A DNA stretch of 64,000 bases from Rhizobium sp. C1 (GTDB taxonomy: Bacteria; Pseudomonadota; Alphaproteobacteria; Rhizobiales; Rhizobiaceae): NCBI RefSeq assembly GCF_021026335.1, contig NZ_JAJNCY010000002.1, positions 310,001 to 374,000 on the forward strand. The letters are read 5' to 3'. Position 1 is the stretch's first letter. Each line of letters opens with the position of its first letter. The translations under genes were made by a program, and so were the position numbers. Below are positions 26,310-35,485 of the stretch, one piece after another. A model generated the notes under the pieces. The model was not told the DNA's origin. It ran no database searches and saw only the letters and a program-made list of their open reading frames with translations.

Positions 26310-26946
26310 TCAGTTTCCTTTCGAGCACCTGGGCGCTCTTCGACAGCGGCCAGCACAGGGCGAAATAGATGAGCGCCACGAAGCCATAGACCGTGAAGGG
26401 CTGGAAGGTGGCGTTTGTGACGATGGTTCCGGCCTTGGAGAGTTCGACAAAGCCGATGATCGAGGTGAGCGCGGTGCCCTTCACGACCTGGACCGAAAAT
26501 CCAACGGTCGGCGGTACGGCGATCCGGATCGCCTGCGGCAGGATGATGTAGCGTATCTGCTGGAAGTACCCCATGCCAAGGCTGGCCGAGGCCTCCCATT
26601 GTCCCTTGGCAATGGCGTCAACGCAGCCGCGCCAGATTTCCATGAGGAAGGCCGCGCTCCAGAAGATCAGCGCCAGACCCGCCGCCAGCCAGGCCGGCAC
26701 ATCGATGCCGAAAAGCCCGAGGCCGAAAAAGGCGAGGAAGAGCTGCATGAGCAGCGGCGTCCCCTGAAAAAGCTCGACATAATAGCGCGCAAACGCGCAA
26801 GCGCCGGCAAACTTCCCGATCCGCAGGAAGAGCAGGATGACACCGAGCACGCCGCCGCCGATGAAGGAGACGAGCGAGAGCACAACGGTCCAGCGGGCGG
26901 CGAGCAGCAGATTGCGGATGATGTCCCAGGTGGAAAAGTCGCTCAT
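26287..26946 (-). CDS. Polar amino acid ABC importer, permease 2
   Basis: A 219-residue HisMQ-family inner-membrane permease with about five helices. The EAA loop that docks the ATPase reads EASASLGMGYFQQIRYIILPQAIRIAVPP. ATG at 26946 overlaps the stop of permease 1 (ATGA), and its own end overlaps the ATPase start. The tight packing implies equal-level synthesis of the complex. Confidence 0.92.
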   Translation of the reverse strand: MSDFSTWDIIRNLLLAARWTVVLSLVSFIGGGVLGVILLFLRIGKFAGACAFARYYVELFQGTPLLMQLFLAFFGLGLFGIDVPAWLAAGLALIFWSAAFLMEIWRGCVDAIAKGQWEASASLGMGYFQQIRYIILPQAIRIAVPPTVGFSVQVVKGTALTSIIGFVELSKAGTIVTNATFQPFTVYGFVALIYFALCWPLSKSAQVLERKLNVAHRNH

Positions 26947-27614
26947 GCGCGCCTCCGTCGCGGGAAGATGATCGTGCCGATGCCCCGCATGGCGGCGCGC
27001 AGCAGGATGGCGAGCGCCAGATAGATGACCGCCGTCAGGAAATAGGCCTCGAAGGCCCGAAAGGTGCGCGACTGGATGAAGTTCGACGCGAATGTCAGAT
27101 CCTCCGCCGCAATCTGCGACACGACCGCCGAGCCCAGCATCACGATGATCACCTGCGAGGAAAGGGCAGGCCAGATCCGTTGCAGCGACGGCACGAGAAT
27201 GACATGCCTGAAGGTCTGGATCGGCGACATGGCAAGGCTCGCGCCCGCCTCGAACTGCCCGCGCGGCGTTGCCTGAATGCCCGCCCGTATGATCTCGGCA
27301 CTATAGGCTCCGAGGTTGATCACCATGGCGATATTGGCCGCCACCAACTCGTTCATGTGAACGCCGATGGAGGGCAGGCCGAAGAAGATGAAGAAGAGCT
27401 GGATCATGAACGGCGTGTTGCGGATCAGCTCGACATAGGCGCCGACAATCGGCTTCAGCCAATTGGGCCCAAGCGCCCGCGCCCAGGCGCAAAACGTGCC
27501 GAGTGTGACGCCGACCAGCCCGCCGACAATCGTCAGCTCGACCGTGATCGCCAGCCCCTTGATGATCACGCCGGAATAGTCCGGGATCCAGGAAAAATCG
27601 AAATGGTAGGCCAA
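26943..27614 (-). CDS. Polar amino acid ABC importer, permease 1 (TTG start)
   Basis: A 223-residue HisMQ-family permease, partner of the next gene. Seen: GVTLGTFCAWARA, LIRNTPFMIQLFFIFFGLP, and the EAA loop EAGASLAMSPIQTFRHVILVPSLQRIWPALSSQ. The start codon appears to be TTG at 27614, because no ATG or GTG lies near and AGGTGAGG is well placed just upstream. Its start lies 104 bases after the binding-protein stop, a gap that often holds an RNA structure lowering membrane-subunit synthesis. Confidence 0.9.
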   Translation of the reverse strand: MAYHFDFSWIPDYSGVIIKGLAITVELTIVGGLVGVTLGTFCAWARALGPNWLKPIVGAYVELIRNTPFMIQLFFIFFGLPSIGVHMNELVAANIAMVINLGAYSAEIIRAGIQATPRGQFEAGASLAMSPIQTFRHVILVPSLQRIWPALSSQVIIVMLGSAVVSQIAAEDLTFASNFIQSRTFRAFEAYFLTAVIYLALAILLRAAMRGIGTIIFPRRRRA

Positions 27615-27717
27615 GCCTCACCTCGTGCCAGCTCAAGGCTGGGTATCAGAGTGGGAAAGACGAGAATGCAGGCCGGCCCGGAAGGAAATCAGGAGAACGG
27701 CCGGCCCGCAGCGCCGA

Positions 27718-28506
27718 TCAGAGGTCGGCCGGGAGAGGGGCGTTCAGCCACTTTTCGGAGATCTTGTTCAGCGAACCGTCCTTCTTGGCCTCGGCTATGA
27801 TCGCGTTCAGCTTTTCGAGAAGCGCCGGCTCGTCCTTGTTGAGACCGACGAAGCAGGGCGAGTTCTTGATGAGGAACTTCATTTCCGGCTTCTTCGGCGG
27901 GTTCTTCGCGATGATGGCGGCGGCCACGACGTTGCCGGTAGCAACAGCATCCACCTGACCTGACAGGAAGGCCGAAATCGTGCCGTTATTGTCCTCATAG
28001 CGCTTGATCGTGGCGTCCGCCGGCGCGACCTTGGTCAGCTCCAGGTCTTCCACTGCGCCGCGCGTCACGCCGATCGTCTTGCCCGAGAGATCGGCAGTCG
28101 ACTTGATGGCAACGCTGCCCGGCGCGAAGACGCCGTTGTAGAAGGGCGCATAAGCAGAAGAGAAGTCGATGACCTTCTCGCGGTCCGGGTTCTTGCCGAG
28201 GCTCGAGATGACCAGATCGACCTTCTTGGTCTGGAGATAAGGGATCCGGTTGGCGCTGGTGACCGGGACCAGCTCGACCTTCACGCCGAGTTTGTCGGCG
28301 ATCAGCTTTGCCATGTCGATGTCATAGCCCTGCGGCGTCATGTCTGCGCCGACACTGCCGAATGGCGGGAAGTCCTGCGGAACTGCGACCTTCAGCTTGC
28401 CGCTCTTGGTGATGTCGGCCAGCGCGTCCGCGTGGGCGACGCCGGTCAGGGCTGCAGTGGCGGCCATCGTGGCGGCGGCGATGGCGAGGAAATGTCTTCT
28501 GAGCAT
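27718..28506 (-). CDS. Polar amino acid ABC importer, periplasmic binding protein
   Basis: A 262-residue family-3 solute-binding protein. The signal peptide is MLRRHFLAIAAATMAATAALTGVAHA. The mature part has PPFGSVGADMTPQGYDIDMAKLIADKLG (the cleft motif), DLVISSLGKNPDRE, IGVTRGAVEDLEL and FVGLNKDEPALLEKLNAI. The ATG at 28506 is preferred over the GTG at 28512 because AAGGA is 7 bases before it. First gene of the importer. An AraC-type regulator starts divergently at 28734. Ligand unknown; the family binds glutamine, arginine, histidine, cystine and similar. Confidence 0.93.
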   Translation of the reverse strand: MLRRHFLAIAAATMAATAALTGVAHADALADITKSGKLKVAVPQDFPPFGSVGADMTPQGYDIDMAKLIADKLGVKVELVPVTSANRIPYLQTKKVDLVISSLGKNPDREKVIDFSSAYAPFYNGVFAPGSVAIKSTADLSGKTIGVTRGAVEDLELTKVAPADATIKRYEDNNGTISAFLSGQVDAVATGNVVAAAIIAKNPPKKPEMKFLIKNSPCFVGLNKDEPALLEKLNAIIAEAKKDGSLNKISEKWLNAPLPADL

Positions 28507-28733
28507 GGTCACGTCCTTATTGTGCTGTGATCAGCGCAAAGCAAACCCCATGCCAGAAGAGGCAAATGCTGGAAAAGCAGGCTAATGGGAAGCGAAGGCT
28601 AACAATGGCAAGGCTTGTGCCGAATTATCCAGCAGCTGTTGCATGGCGCGTGTGCAGTGCAGGCAGCAGGGGCGCGACCATCCATGCGCATTTTCTTCAA
28701 GACGCCGGCGGGGCTTGGCGTTATCGTCAGGTC

Positions 28734-29600
28734 ATGAAGGATGCCCATGAGATAGAAGGATCTTCCGGCCCGCTGGAAAGCCGCGACCGCGCGCGCTTCT
28801 GGCGCGCAGAGGCATTGAACGGGCTCGAATGCCTCTCCGCCACTTTCCGCAAGCTGGAATTTGCGCCTCATACGCACGAAACTTTCTGCATCGGCGTCAT
28901 TGAGGCCGGCGTGCAGGAATCACGCATTCGCGGCTCCAAGGTCCATGCCGGGGCGGGCACGATCTACCTGATCAACCCCGATGTGATCCACGAGGGGCGA
29001 CCGGCTGAGGACGGCTATCGCTATCGCATGATGTATCCGAGCCTTGAGGCGCTGCGTTCGGTTGCCGAGGATGCGGCGCAACGCACCATGCCGAAAAGCT
29101 TCGCCTTTCCCGAAGAGACGGTGCTCGCCCCGCCGCTGGCGGAGGCCTTTCTCGCGCTGCATCGCCAGATCGAGGCGGGCGGGGCACGTTTGGAAATCGA
29201 GACGCATTTCCAGACGCTGATGCTCAAGCTCATGAATGTTTTCGCCGGCGAAACGATCGAGGTCTCGTCGCTCAGAGCGGACAGCGCCGTGCGCCAGGCG
29301 CGTGATCTTCTGGATGCGCGCTATCGCGACGATCTCAGCCTGACGGAGGTGGCCGATGCCGTCGGCCTGTCGCGCGCGCATCTCATCCGCGCCTTCCGGA
29401 AGGAATTCGGCATGCCGCCGCATGGCTGGCTGACCGACCGCCGCATCCGCGCCGCGCGCGGCCTGCTGGAGCAGGGCGCCGCCATTGCCGACACGGCCTT
29501 CGATTGCGGATTTGCCGATCAGGCGCATCTGACGCGCCAGTTCAAGGCCCGCACGGGCGTCACCCCTGCCGTTTATCGCAACGCGCATCTGGAACGGTAA
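28734..29600 (+). CDS. AraC-family transcriptional regulator
   Basis: A 288-residue regulator. The N-terminal AraC_binding cupin (about 25-110) has FAPHTHETFCIGVIEAG and INPDVIHEGRP. The C-terminal pair of HTHs (about 190-285) reads LSLTEVADAVGLSRAHLIRAF and IADTAFDCGFADQAHLTRQF, then the family ending GVTPAVYRN. The ATG at 28734 gives the standard N terminus; the frame is open upstream to 28527 without domain content. It lies 91 bases before azlC and divergent from the amino acid importer, the common arrangement for AraC control of AzlCD export. The importer may also be a target. Confidence 0.88.
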   Translation: MKDAHEIEGSSGPLESRDRARFWRAEALNGLECLSATFRKLEFAPHTHETFCIGVIEAGVQESRIRGSKVHAGAGTIYLINPDVIHEGRPAEDGYRYRMMYPSLEALRSVAEDAAQRTMPKSFAFPEETVLAPPLAEAFLALHRQIEAGGARLEIETHFQTLMLKLMNVFAGETIEVSSLRADSAVRQARDLLDARYRDDLSLTEVADAVGLSRAHLIRAFRKEFGMPPHGWLTDRRIRAARGLLEQGAAIADTAFDCGFADQAHLTRQFKARTGVTPAVYRNAHLER

Positions 29601-29691
29601 CCCCCGCGGCGCCACTTGCCGCGAGCACTTTCGTTCAAGATTGTCGCCAACCGGCCGCGTAAGCCATCTCTGCATGAAGGATGGAGACACG

Positions 29692-30396
29692 ATGCGGCAG
29701 ACCTGGTTTGATGATTTTCGCGGCGGGGCCTTGGCCACGCTTCCCCTGACGGTGGCCGTTGCGCCCATCGGCATGATATTCGGCGTTGGCGCGGCCGCGA
29801 AGGGCCTTTCCGTGGCTGAAGCCGTGCTCATGAGCGGGCTGGTTTTTGCCGGCGGCTCGCAATTCGTGGCGCTCGACCTGTGGCGTTCTCCCGCGCCTTG
29901 GTTCGCGCTGGGGCTGGCGGCGCTGCTCGTCAATATCCGCCATGTCCTTCTGTCCATGTCGCTGGGCGGCAAGTTGCAGGCCTTCCCCGTCTGGCTGCGC
30001 TATGTCTCCATGCTACTGCTGGCCGACGAGGTCTGGGCCATGGCGGAGAAGCGCGCGATGGCCGCCACGCTGACGCCCGCATGGTATGCCGGCATCGCCA
30101 TTCCCTTCTATATCGTCTGGCTCCTTGCAACGCTTGCAGGCGCGCTGGCCGGAACTGCCATCGGCGATCCGCGCGCGCTCGGCCTCGACTTCGCCTTCAC
30201 CGCCGTTTTCATCGTGTTGGTGGTCGGCTTCTGGAAGGGCCGCGAAACCGGGGTGATCCTTGCCTCGAGCGGGTTCGCGGCGATTGCGGTTCACGCGCTC
30301 GTTCCCGGTGCCTGGTACATTGCCGCCGGCGCGACGGCCGGGATTATCGCTGCCGCGATCCAGGAATTCCTCTGGTCGGAGGAGCTGCCGGCATGA
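29692..30396 (+). CDS. azlC: AzlC family branched-chain amino acid exporter, large subunit
   Basis: A 234-residue inner-membrane protein with about seven to eight helices. Seen: FRGGALATLPLTVAVAPIGMIFGVGAAAKG, the AzlC hallmark GLVFAGGSQFVALDLW, and NIRHVLLSMSLG. With AzlD it exports branched-chain or other amino acids. GGAG lies 7 bases before the ATG at 29692; an upstream in-frame start at 29641 is discarded. The stop overlaps the azlD start (ATGA). Confidence 0.92.
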   Translation: MRQTWFDDFRGGALATLPLTVAVAPIGMIFGVGAAAKGLSVAEAVLMSGLVFAGGSQFVALDLWRSPAPWFALGLAALLVNIRHVLLSMSLGGKLQAFPVWLRYVSMLLLADEVWAMAEKRAMAATLTPAWYAGIAIPFYIVWLLATLAGALAGTAIGDPRALGLDFAFTAVFIVLVVGFWKGRETGVILASSGFAAIAVHALVPGAWYIAAGATAGIIAAAIQEFLWSEELPA

Positions 30397-30698
30397 GCAT
30401 CGAGGCATCCGCCTTTGCAGCCATCCTCGCCATGGCCTGCGCCACCATTCTCACGCGGCTTTCGGGACTTTACCTGATGAACCGGCTGCGGCTCGGTCCG
30501 CGCGGGCGCAAGGTGTTGGGCGCGGTCCCGCCGGCCGTGCTGATGGCGCTGGTCGCGCCCGTCGCACTGGCGACCGGGATCGCCGAAACGGCCGCCGCCG
30601 CCGTCACGGCATTTGCAGCCCTGCGCTTGCCACTGCTGGCCGCGACGGCACTCGGCGTTCTGACTGCAGCGCTTTTCAGGGCGCTGGGCTGGAGTTAG
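30393..30698 (+). CDS. azlD: AzlD family small exporter subunit
   Basis: A 101-residue membrane protein with about four helices (AILAMACATILTRLSGLYLM; LGAVPPAVLMALVAPVALATG; AVTAFAALRLPLLAATALGV), matching AzlD in size and order. It overlaps azlC by four bases and is surely co-translated with it. Its last 23 bases overlap the end of the convergent FUSC gene. Confidence 0.88.
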   Translation: MSIEASAFAAILAMACATILTRLSGLYLMNRLRLGPRGRKVLGAVPPAVLMALVAPVALATGIAETAAAAVTAFAALRLPLLAATALGVLTAALFRALGWS

Positions 30699-31185
30699 TG
30701 CCCTCGCTCGGCCGCGTGATGACTTGTTCTGTCACCCAGTGGGCTGCTGCGCCGATGATGCCACCCAGGATGACCTCGGTGCCTCTGGCATAGCCCGACA
30801 TCAGCAGCGATGTTGCGGAATCGTGCGAGAAGAAGACGATCGGCGCGGTCCACATCGCCACCCTGAGGTCCGGCCAGCGGCGCACGAGCGCGGCGCAGAT
30901 GGCGACACTCGCCCCCATCTGAAGTGCGATGTCCCAGCCGAATGAGTTTGTCAGCGTTCCCGCCGCGACGGCGACCGCAATGCCGACGATCGTGCCGGCA
31001 AAGCGCCAGAGCATGGCGTTACGCGTCTGGAACAGCTTCTCCTGCGACACGACGATCGCTGATACTGCGGCCCAGACCGGATGCACCAGCCCGAAGACAG
31101 AGACGGCCAGCACATAGGCAAGCGTGGCGGCCCCGGCGCATCGCACCACATAGGCAATGTCACGCACGGTTAGCCTTGGCAGCAT
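30676..31185 (-). CDS. FUSC-family small membrane protein
   Basis: A 169-residue inner-membrane protein related to the fusaric-acid-resistance/aromatic acid exporter family (FUSC). Five hydrophobic helices are visible; HPVWAAVSAIVVSQEKLFQTRNAMLWRFAGTIVGI is the FUSC signature region. It is much shorter than full FUSC exporters (about 350-700 residues), having only one membrane module, so it may work as an oligomer. The ATG at 31185 comes right after the poxB stop; a TTG at 31191 overlapping that stop is also possible. Coupled to poxB. Confidence 0.72.
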   Translation of the reverse strand: MLPRLTVRDIAYVVRCAGAATLAYVLAVSVFGLVHPVWAAVSAIVVSQEKLFQTRNAMLWRFAGTIVGIAVAVAAGTLTNSFGWDIALQMGASVAICAALVRRWPDLRVAMWTAPIVFFSHDSATSLLMSGYARGTEVILGGIIGAAAHWVTEQVITRPSEGTNSSPAP

Positions 31186-31187
31186 GC

Positions 31188-32912
31188 TCAACGCCCCAGA
31201 TTGGTGCGGGCGAGTTCGATGACCTCGTCGCCGCGCCCGTTGATGATGGCTTTGAGCATATAGAGACTGAAACCCTTGGCCTGCTCAAGCTTGATCTTCG
31301 GCGGCATCACCAGTTCCTGTTTCGCGGTGACGACATCGATCAGCGCCGGGCCGGGATGCGCAAAGGCCAGACGCAGCGCGTCGGGCAGTGCCGCCGAATC
31401 CTCCACCCGAATGCCCTTGACACCGATCGCTTCCGCCATGGCGGCGAAATTGGGGTTCTGCAGATCGGTCCCCGTGTCGAGATAACCGCCGGCCTTCATC
31501 TCCATGGCGACGAAGCCGAGGGAACCATTGTTCGACACCACGACTTTCACCGGCAGGCCAAGCTGAACGAGTGACAGGAAATCGCCCATCATCATGGTGA
31601 AGCCGCCATCGCCCGAAAGAGAAACGACCTGCCGGTCCGGTGCCGCGGCCTGTGCGCCCAGCGCCTGCAGCATGGCATTGGCCATCGAGCCGTGATTGAA
31701 CGAGCCGATCAGCCGGCGTTTGCCGTTCATTTTCAGATAACGCGCCGCCCAGACAGTGGGTGTGCCGACATCGGCGGTGAAGATCGCATCCGGCGTGGCC
31801 AGCTCGCTCACCATGCGCGTCAGATATTGTGGATGGATCGGCTGCCCGGTCTTGGCCGGCTGTGCCAGATCGTCGAGATCCCTGCGCGCCTTGGCATAAT
31901 GATCCTTCGCCGCGTCAAGGAAGCTGCTGCTGCGATCGGCTTTCAGGCGCGGTAAAAGCGCGTCGATGGTTTCCTTCACATCGCCGACAAGGCCGAGCGA
32001 CAGACGCGCGCGCTTGCCGAGTGCGGCCGGGTCGCGATCGATCTGCACGATCCTGGCATCGTCCGGATAGAAATTGCGATAGGGGAAGTCCGTTCCCAGC
32101 ATGACCAGCGTGTCACAGTTGAGCATGGCATGATAGCCGGATGAAAAGCCGATCAGACCGGTCATGCCGACATCGTAGGGATTGTCCCATTCGATATGTT
32201 CCTTGCCGCGCAGCGCATGCACGACTGGCGCCTGAAGCCGCTCGGCCAGCGCGACCACCGCGTCATGTGCGCCCGCCGTACCGCTGCCGGCGAGGATAGT
32301 GACCTTTTGAGAACCGTTCAGCAACTCAGCCAGCCGCTCCAGTTCGGCCTCCGCCGGAAGGAGACGCGGCTGGGCAAGCGTCGCCCATTCGGCGCTCGCC
32401 CCCTCGGGCGCGGCCTGAAGCGCCACATCGCCCGGCAGGACGATAACCGCCACCCCGCGCTGTCCGATAGCGGCGCGCATGGCGCGCTGCAGGACGGCGG
32501 GCATCTGCGCCGGATTGGTCACGAGCTCGACGAAATGGCTGCATTCGCGAAACAGTTCCTGCGGGTGCGTTTCCTGAAAATAGCCGAGCCCGATTTCGGA
32601 GGAGGGGATATGCGCGGCAATCGCCAGCACGGGAACATGATTGCGATGGCAATCGAAAAGACCGTTGATCAGATGCAGATTGCCCGGCCCGCAGCTCCCG
32701 GCGCAAACGGCGAGCTCGCCCGTCACGGCGGCTTCAGCCCCGGCGGCAAAAGCGGCGGTCTCCTCATGGCGCACATGCATCCAGTCGATGCGACCGATGC
32801 GGCGCAGACTGTCGTTCAGCCCGTTGAGGCTGTCTCCAGTCACGCCCCAGATACGCTTCACACCGGCATTCGCCAGTGTCTCGGCCAGAAGATCGGCAAT
32901 GGTCATGCTCAT
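31188..32912 (-). CDS. poxB: Ubiquinone-dependent pyruvate dehydrogenase
   Basis: Peripheral membrane flavoenzyme that turns pyruvate into acetate and CO2, passing electrons to ubiquinone, with ThDP and FAD. The 574 residues follow the acetolactate-synthase fold. Seen: [33 protein letters not shown] with the ThDP Glu, [18 protein letters not shown], the ThDP-Mg motif [15 protein letters not shown] ... NNGSLGF, and a long C-terminal region. As far as I remember, the [20 protein letters not shown] stretch is almost the same as in E. coli PoxB. AGGAG precedes the ATG at 32912. The FUSC gene follows, with no gap. Confidence 0.93.
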   Translation of the reverse strand: MSMTIADLLAETLANAGVKRIWGVTGDSLNGLNDSLRRIGRIDWMHVRHEETAAFAAGAEAAVTGELAVCAGSCGPGNLHLINGLFDCHRNHVPVLAIAAHIPSSEIGLGYFQETHPQELFRECSHFVELVTNPAQMPAVLQRAMRAAIGQRGVAVIVLPGDVALQAAPEGASAEWATLAQPRLLPAEAELERLAELLNGSQKVTILAGSGTAGAHDAVVALAERLQAPVVHALRGKEHIEWDNPYDVGMTGLIGFSSGYHAMLNCDTLVMLGTDFPYRNFYPDDARIVQIDRDPAALGKRARLSLGLVGDVKETIDALLPRLKADRSSSFLDAAKDHYAKARRDLDDLAQPAKTGQPIHPQYLTRMVSELATPDAIFTADVGTPTVWAARYLKMNGKRRLIGSFNHGSMANAMLQALGAQAAAPDRQVVSLSGDGGFTMMMGDFLSLVQLGLPVKVVVSNNGSLGFVAMEMKAGGYLDTGTDLQNPNFAAMAEAIGVKGIRVEDSAALPDALRLAFAHPGPALIDVVTAKQELVMPPKIKLEQAKGFSLYMLKAIINGRGDEVIELARTNLGR

Positions 32913-33427
32913 GATGGCTGCTCCTTGGGGGTGAGTTCACACGTCAACGCGCGAGCACGCGATACGTGCCGTTTCGCATGAAGAGGAAAGACGATGACGC
33001 GGGATGGGTCTGCTGTGGCTCTGCGGTCTGTCGACATCAACACGACCGGTCAGCGGGCTGGGCAGGCGGGGTGACGAAGGGAGACGGGTTGCCGTAGGGC
33101 GTTTCGGAAAGAGGATCGGGGTCTCAAATGTTCCTGACGGATCGGGCATGGAGGGCTCCAGCTTTGCCGACTGCGCTTTATCCGCCGACCGGCGCTCGGC
33201 TAGGCTGACGGGTTATCCTCCGCAACTGCGATATGGGCTTGTTACAAGACAATTTCAAGACAGTCGATTTGTCAGGATTTTAGAATATATATCATATTTT
33301 CAAAGACTTGAGCCGTTCTATGCGGGAACCGGGTTGCAGCCATGCGAAAACGGGAACAGTGTGAGCTTTCGCGGAAGGACGCGCCGGAGATACGCCGTCC
33401 GGCGAACGCCGCGTCAGAGAGCAAACC
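32913..33427. other. Non-coding interval between poxB and the conserved unknown
   Basis: 515 bases with no ORF I would support. It holds the poxB upstream region on the right of 32912, then GC-rich sequence, then a marked AT-rich patch at about 33240-33310 with TTGTCA followed about 15-17 bases later by TATCAT/TCATAT, a possible promoter for the gene at 33428. A small hairpin pairs 33382-33388 with 33398-33404 (7 bp). No tRNA or known RNA seen. Confidence 0.4.
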
Positions 33428-34075
33428 ATGATCGCGCATGCCCGAGAAAACCGCATCAACCCCTTCGGCATGCGTGAGGCGGTTCCCGCGCGCGGCCATT
33501 TGATGGGCAATCGCGGCGATCTGCACGATCGCTACGGCGCGATCGCCCGTGACTGGAAGGTCAAGCGCTGGATCGCCTGCCGGCTCACCCATCCGCGCGG
33601 AATTCTGGCGCCCTTCGACACGCCGGGCCGCTACACGCCGCTCTTCTTCGCCGACGAGCCGACGGCGCTCGCCGCCGGCCATCGCCCCTGCGCCGAATGC
33701 CGCCGCGAGGATTACGAGGCCTATCGTCAGGGCTGGGCGCTTACCTTCGGAGCGAAGCCCTCGGCCGATGAGATGGATACGGCGCTGCATGCGGCGCGCC
33801 TGTCCGCGACGGGGAAAAAGATTACGTTTGAGGCACATCCGGATGCTCTGCCGGATGGTGTCGTCGTAACGTTGCCGGACGCTCCCAAAACACCGCTTCT
33901 GCTGTGGCGGGGCCGTCTCTATCCATGGGCGCATGAGGGCTATGGCGCGCCTGCGCCGCCGCCTGCCGGAACCGCCTGCCACGTGCTGACGCCGAAGCCC
34001 TCGGTCGCGGTTCTCGCGGCGCTGGCCTCGGCCCATGACTTGCCCTGGCCGGGTTTCGTCATGCCGCATCTTTAA
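33428..34075 (+). CDS. Conserved protein of unknown function with GHRPCAECR motif
   Basis: A 215-residue soluble protein. I recall similar proteins annotated only as hypothetical in other bacteria, with the same start (NRINPFGMREAVPARGHLMGNRG) and the same GHRPCAECRRED; no function is known to me. The HRPCAEC motif, with two cysteines three apart after a histidine and followed by WALTF, resembles half of a metal-binding or Ada-type zinc site, but only two cysteines are present there. No signal peptide or membrane segment. The start at 33428 has GAGAG upstream. Neighbours (poxB, phnM-like) give no clue. Confidence 0.72.
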   Translation: MIAHARENRINPFGMREAVPARGHLMGNRGDLHDRYGAIARDWKVKRWIACRLTHPRGILAPFDTPGRYTPLFFADEPTALAAGHRPCAECRREDYEAYRQGWALTFGAKPSADEMDTALHAARLSATGKKITFEAHPDALPDGVVVTLPDAPKTPLLLWRGRLYPWAHEGYGAPAPPPAGTACHVLTPKPSVAVLAALASAHDLPWPGFVMPHL

Positions 34076-34201
34076 ACAACGCATGAGAGACACGGGCTTT
34101 CGTCAAACCGTCACAGGAGCGGCCTAGGACCGGCGGCGACACGCGCGGACGAAGGAGATTCCGCCGCGCAATTGGGATATCCCTGCGAAAAGGACCTCAT
34201 G

Positions 34202-35428
34202 ATGGAGAAGACTGCGGCAACTGTGATCGAAGGCGCAACGCTGGTGCTCGGCGACCGGCTCGAAAAGGCGAGCCTGCGCTTCGAAGGCGGCGTCATCACG
34301 GCCATTGACGGCGCCCGTGATGGAGCGACGGTCGTCGATGGCAGCGGTCATCTGCTTGGTCCCGCCTTCGTCGACATCCACGGCGACGCTTTCGAGCGCC
34401 AGTTGATGCCGCGCCCCGGCACGATGTTTCCGGTCGACGCGGCGCTTCTCGAGACTGACCGGCAGCTGGCCGCGAATGGTATCGCCACGACCTATCATGC
34501 CCTCACGCTCAGCTGGGAGCCAGGCCTGCGTTCTGTCGAGATGGGACGGGCGGTTTTCGAGACGCTGACGAGGCTCCGGCCGCGCCTTGCCGTCGAAAAC
34601 CGCCTGCAACTGCGCTGGGAAAGCTTCTGCTTCGAGGCCGTGGATTTCATTCGCGATGCGCTGCAGGGCGAGTTTACGCCCTCCATCGCCTTCAACGATC
34701 ATACCTCGATGGCGCTGCTGGATAATTCGGTTTCCATGCAGGAGCGCCCCTTCGAGTTCTCCCCCGATTTTCCGGTGGTCGATCTGGCGGACCCGGCGTT
34801 CCGCGGACGCATGGGGGAGCGGGCCAAACGGGCGAAGATGTCGCTTGACGAGATGATTGCGCTCATTGCCTCCATGTGGGAGCGCCGCCCGCAGGTGCCT
34901 GCCGTCATCGACACTGTGGCAAGCCTCGGCCGTGCGGCAGGCGCGCCTATGCTCTCACATGACGACAGCCAGATCGAAACACGTGACTATTTCCGCGGGC
35001 AGGGCGCCCGCATCAGCGAATTCCCGATGAACCGGCGTGTCGCGCTTGCCGCCCGCGAAGCCGGCGACAGGATCGTCTTCGGCGCACCGAATGCCGCGCG
35101 CGGCGGCAGCCATCTCGGCAGTTCGCCGGGCGTGGCGCAGATGGTGCGAGAAGGCCTCTGCGATATCCTGGCGTCCGACTACTACTACCCCGCCATGCTG
35201 ATCGGTCTGGCGCGGCTGGTCGCCGATGGTGTGGGGCCGGTCGAAACGCTCTGGCCGCTCGTCTCGGGTAATCCCGCGCAGGCACTCGATCTCAGGGATC
35301 GCGGCGAAATCGCTGTCGGCAAGCGCGCCGATCTTGTGCTGGTTGAGTGGCCTGAACAGTCAACGCCCGTCGTGCGTCGCACCTGGGCCGCCGGCCGCAC
35401 CGCCTATAACGCGACGCCGGCCGGTTGA
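34202..35428 (+). CDS. PhnM-like amidohydrolase (RPnTP diphosphatase family), stand-alone
   Basis: A 408-residue amidohydrolase-fold protein. In E. coli, PhnM hydrolyses alpha-D-ribose 1-methylphosphonate 5-triphosphate in phosphonate breakdown. Shared with PhnM: GPAFVDIHGD, LMPRPG, FNDHT, LSHDD, FGAPNAARGGSHLG, LASDYYYPA, and the end GKRADLVLVEW. It departs where PhnM usually has H-x-H-R-x-E: here the region reads ENRLQLRWESF. No phnG-L, phosphonate transporter or other phn gene is in the window, so its substrate may differ. ATGs at 34199 and 34202 both follow AAGGA; 34202 has better spacing. A terminator follows. Confidence 0.75.
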   Translation: MEKTAATVIEGATLVLGDRLEKASLRFEGGVITAIDGARDGATVVDGSGHLLGPAFVDIHGDAFERQLMPRPGTMFPVDAALLETDRQLAANGIATTYHALTLSWEPGLRSVEMGRAVFETLTRLRPRLAVENRLQLRWESFCFEAVDFIRDALQGEFTPSIAFNDHTSMALLDNSVSMQERPFEFSPDFPVVDLADPAFRGRMGERAKRAKMSLDEMIALIASMWERRPQVPAVIDTVASLGRAAGAPMLSHDDSQIETRDYFRGQGARISEFPMNRRVALAAREAGDRIVFGAPNAARGGSHLGSSPGVAQMVREGLCDILASDYYYPAMLIGLARLVADGVGPVETLWPLVSGNPAQALDLRDRGEIAVGKRADLVLVEWPEQSTPVVRRTWAAGRTAYNATPAG

Positions 35429-35440
35429 TTGCCGGTCGCG

Positions 35441-35470
35441 AAAAAGGCAAGGCGTTGAACGGCCTTGCCT
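35441..35470 (-). terminator. Rho-independent terminator for dnaB (possibly bidirectional)
   Basis: Perfect 9-bp stem: 35445-35453 with 35462-35470, 8-base loop. On the minus strand it is followed by TTTTT (35445-35441) just after the dnaB stop at 35486. In the plus direction it follows phnM by 12 bases with a weaker gaatttt tail, so it may end both convergent transcripts. Confidence 0.85.
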
Positions 35471-35485
35471 GAATTTTGCGTCGCC

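Noticed and set aside
32913-33427. tRNA or small RNA in the 515-base gap
   Set aside because: No T-loop, acceptor pairing or terminator hairpin found on either strand.
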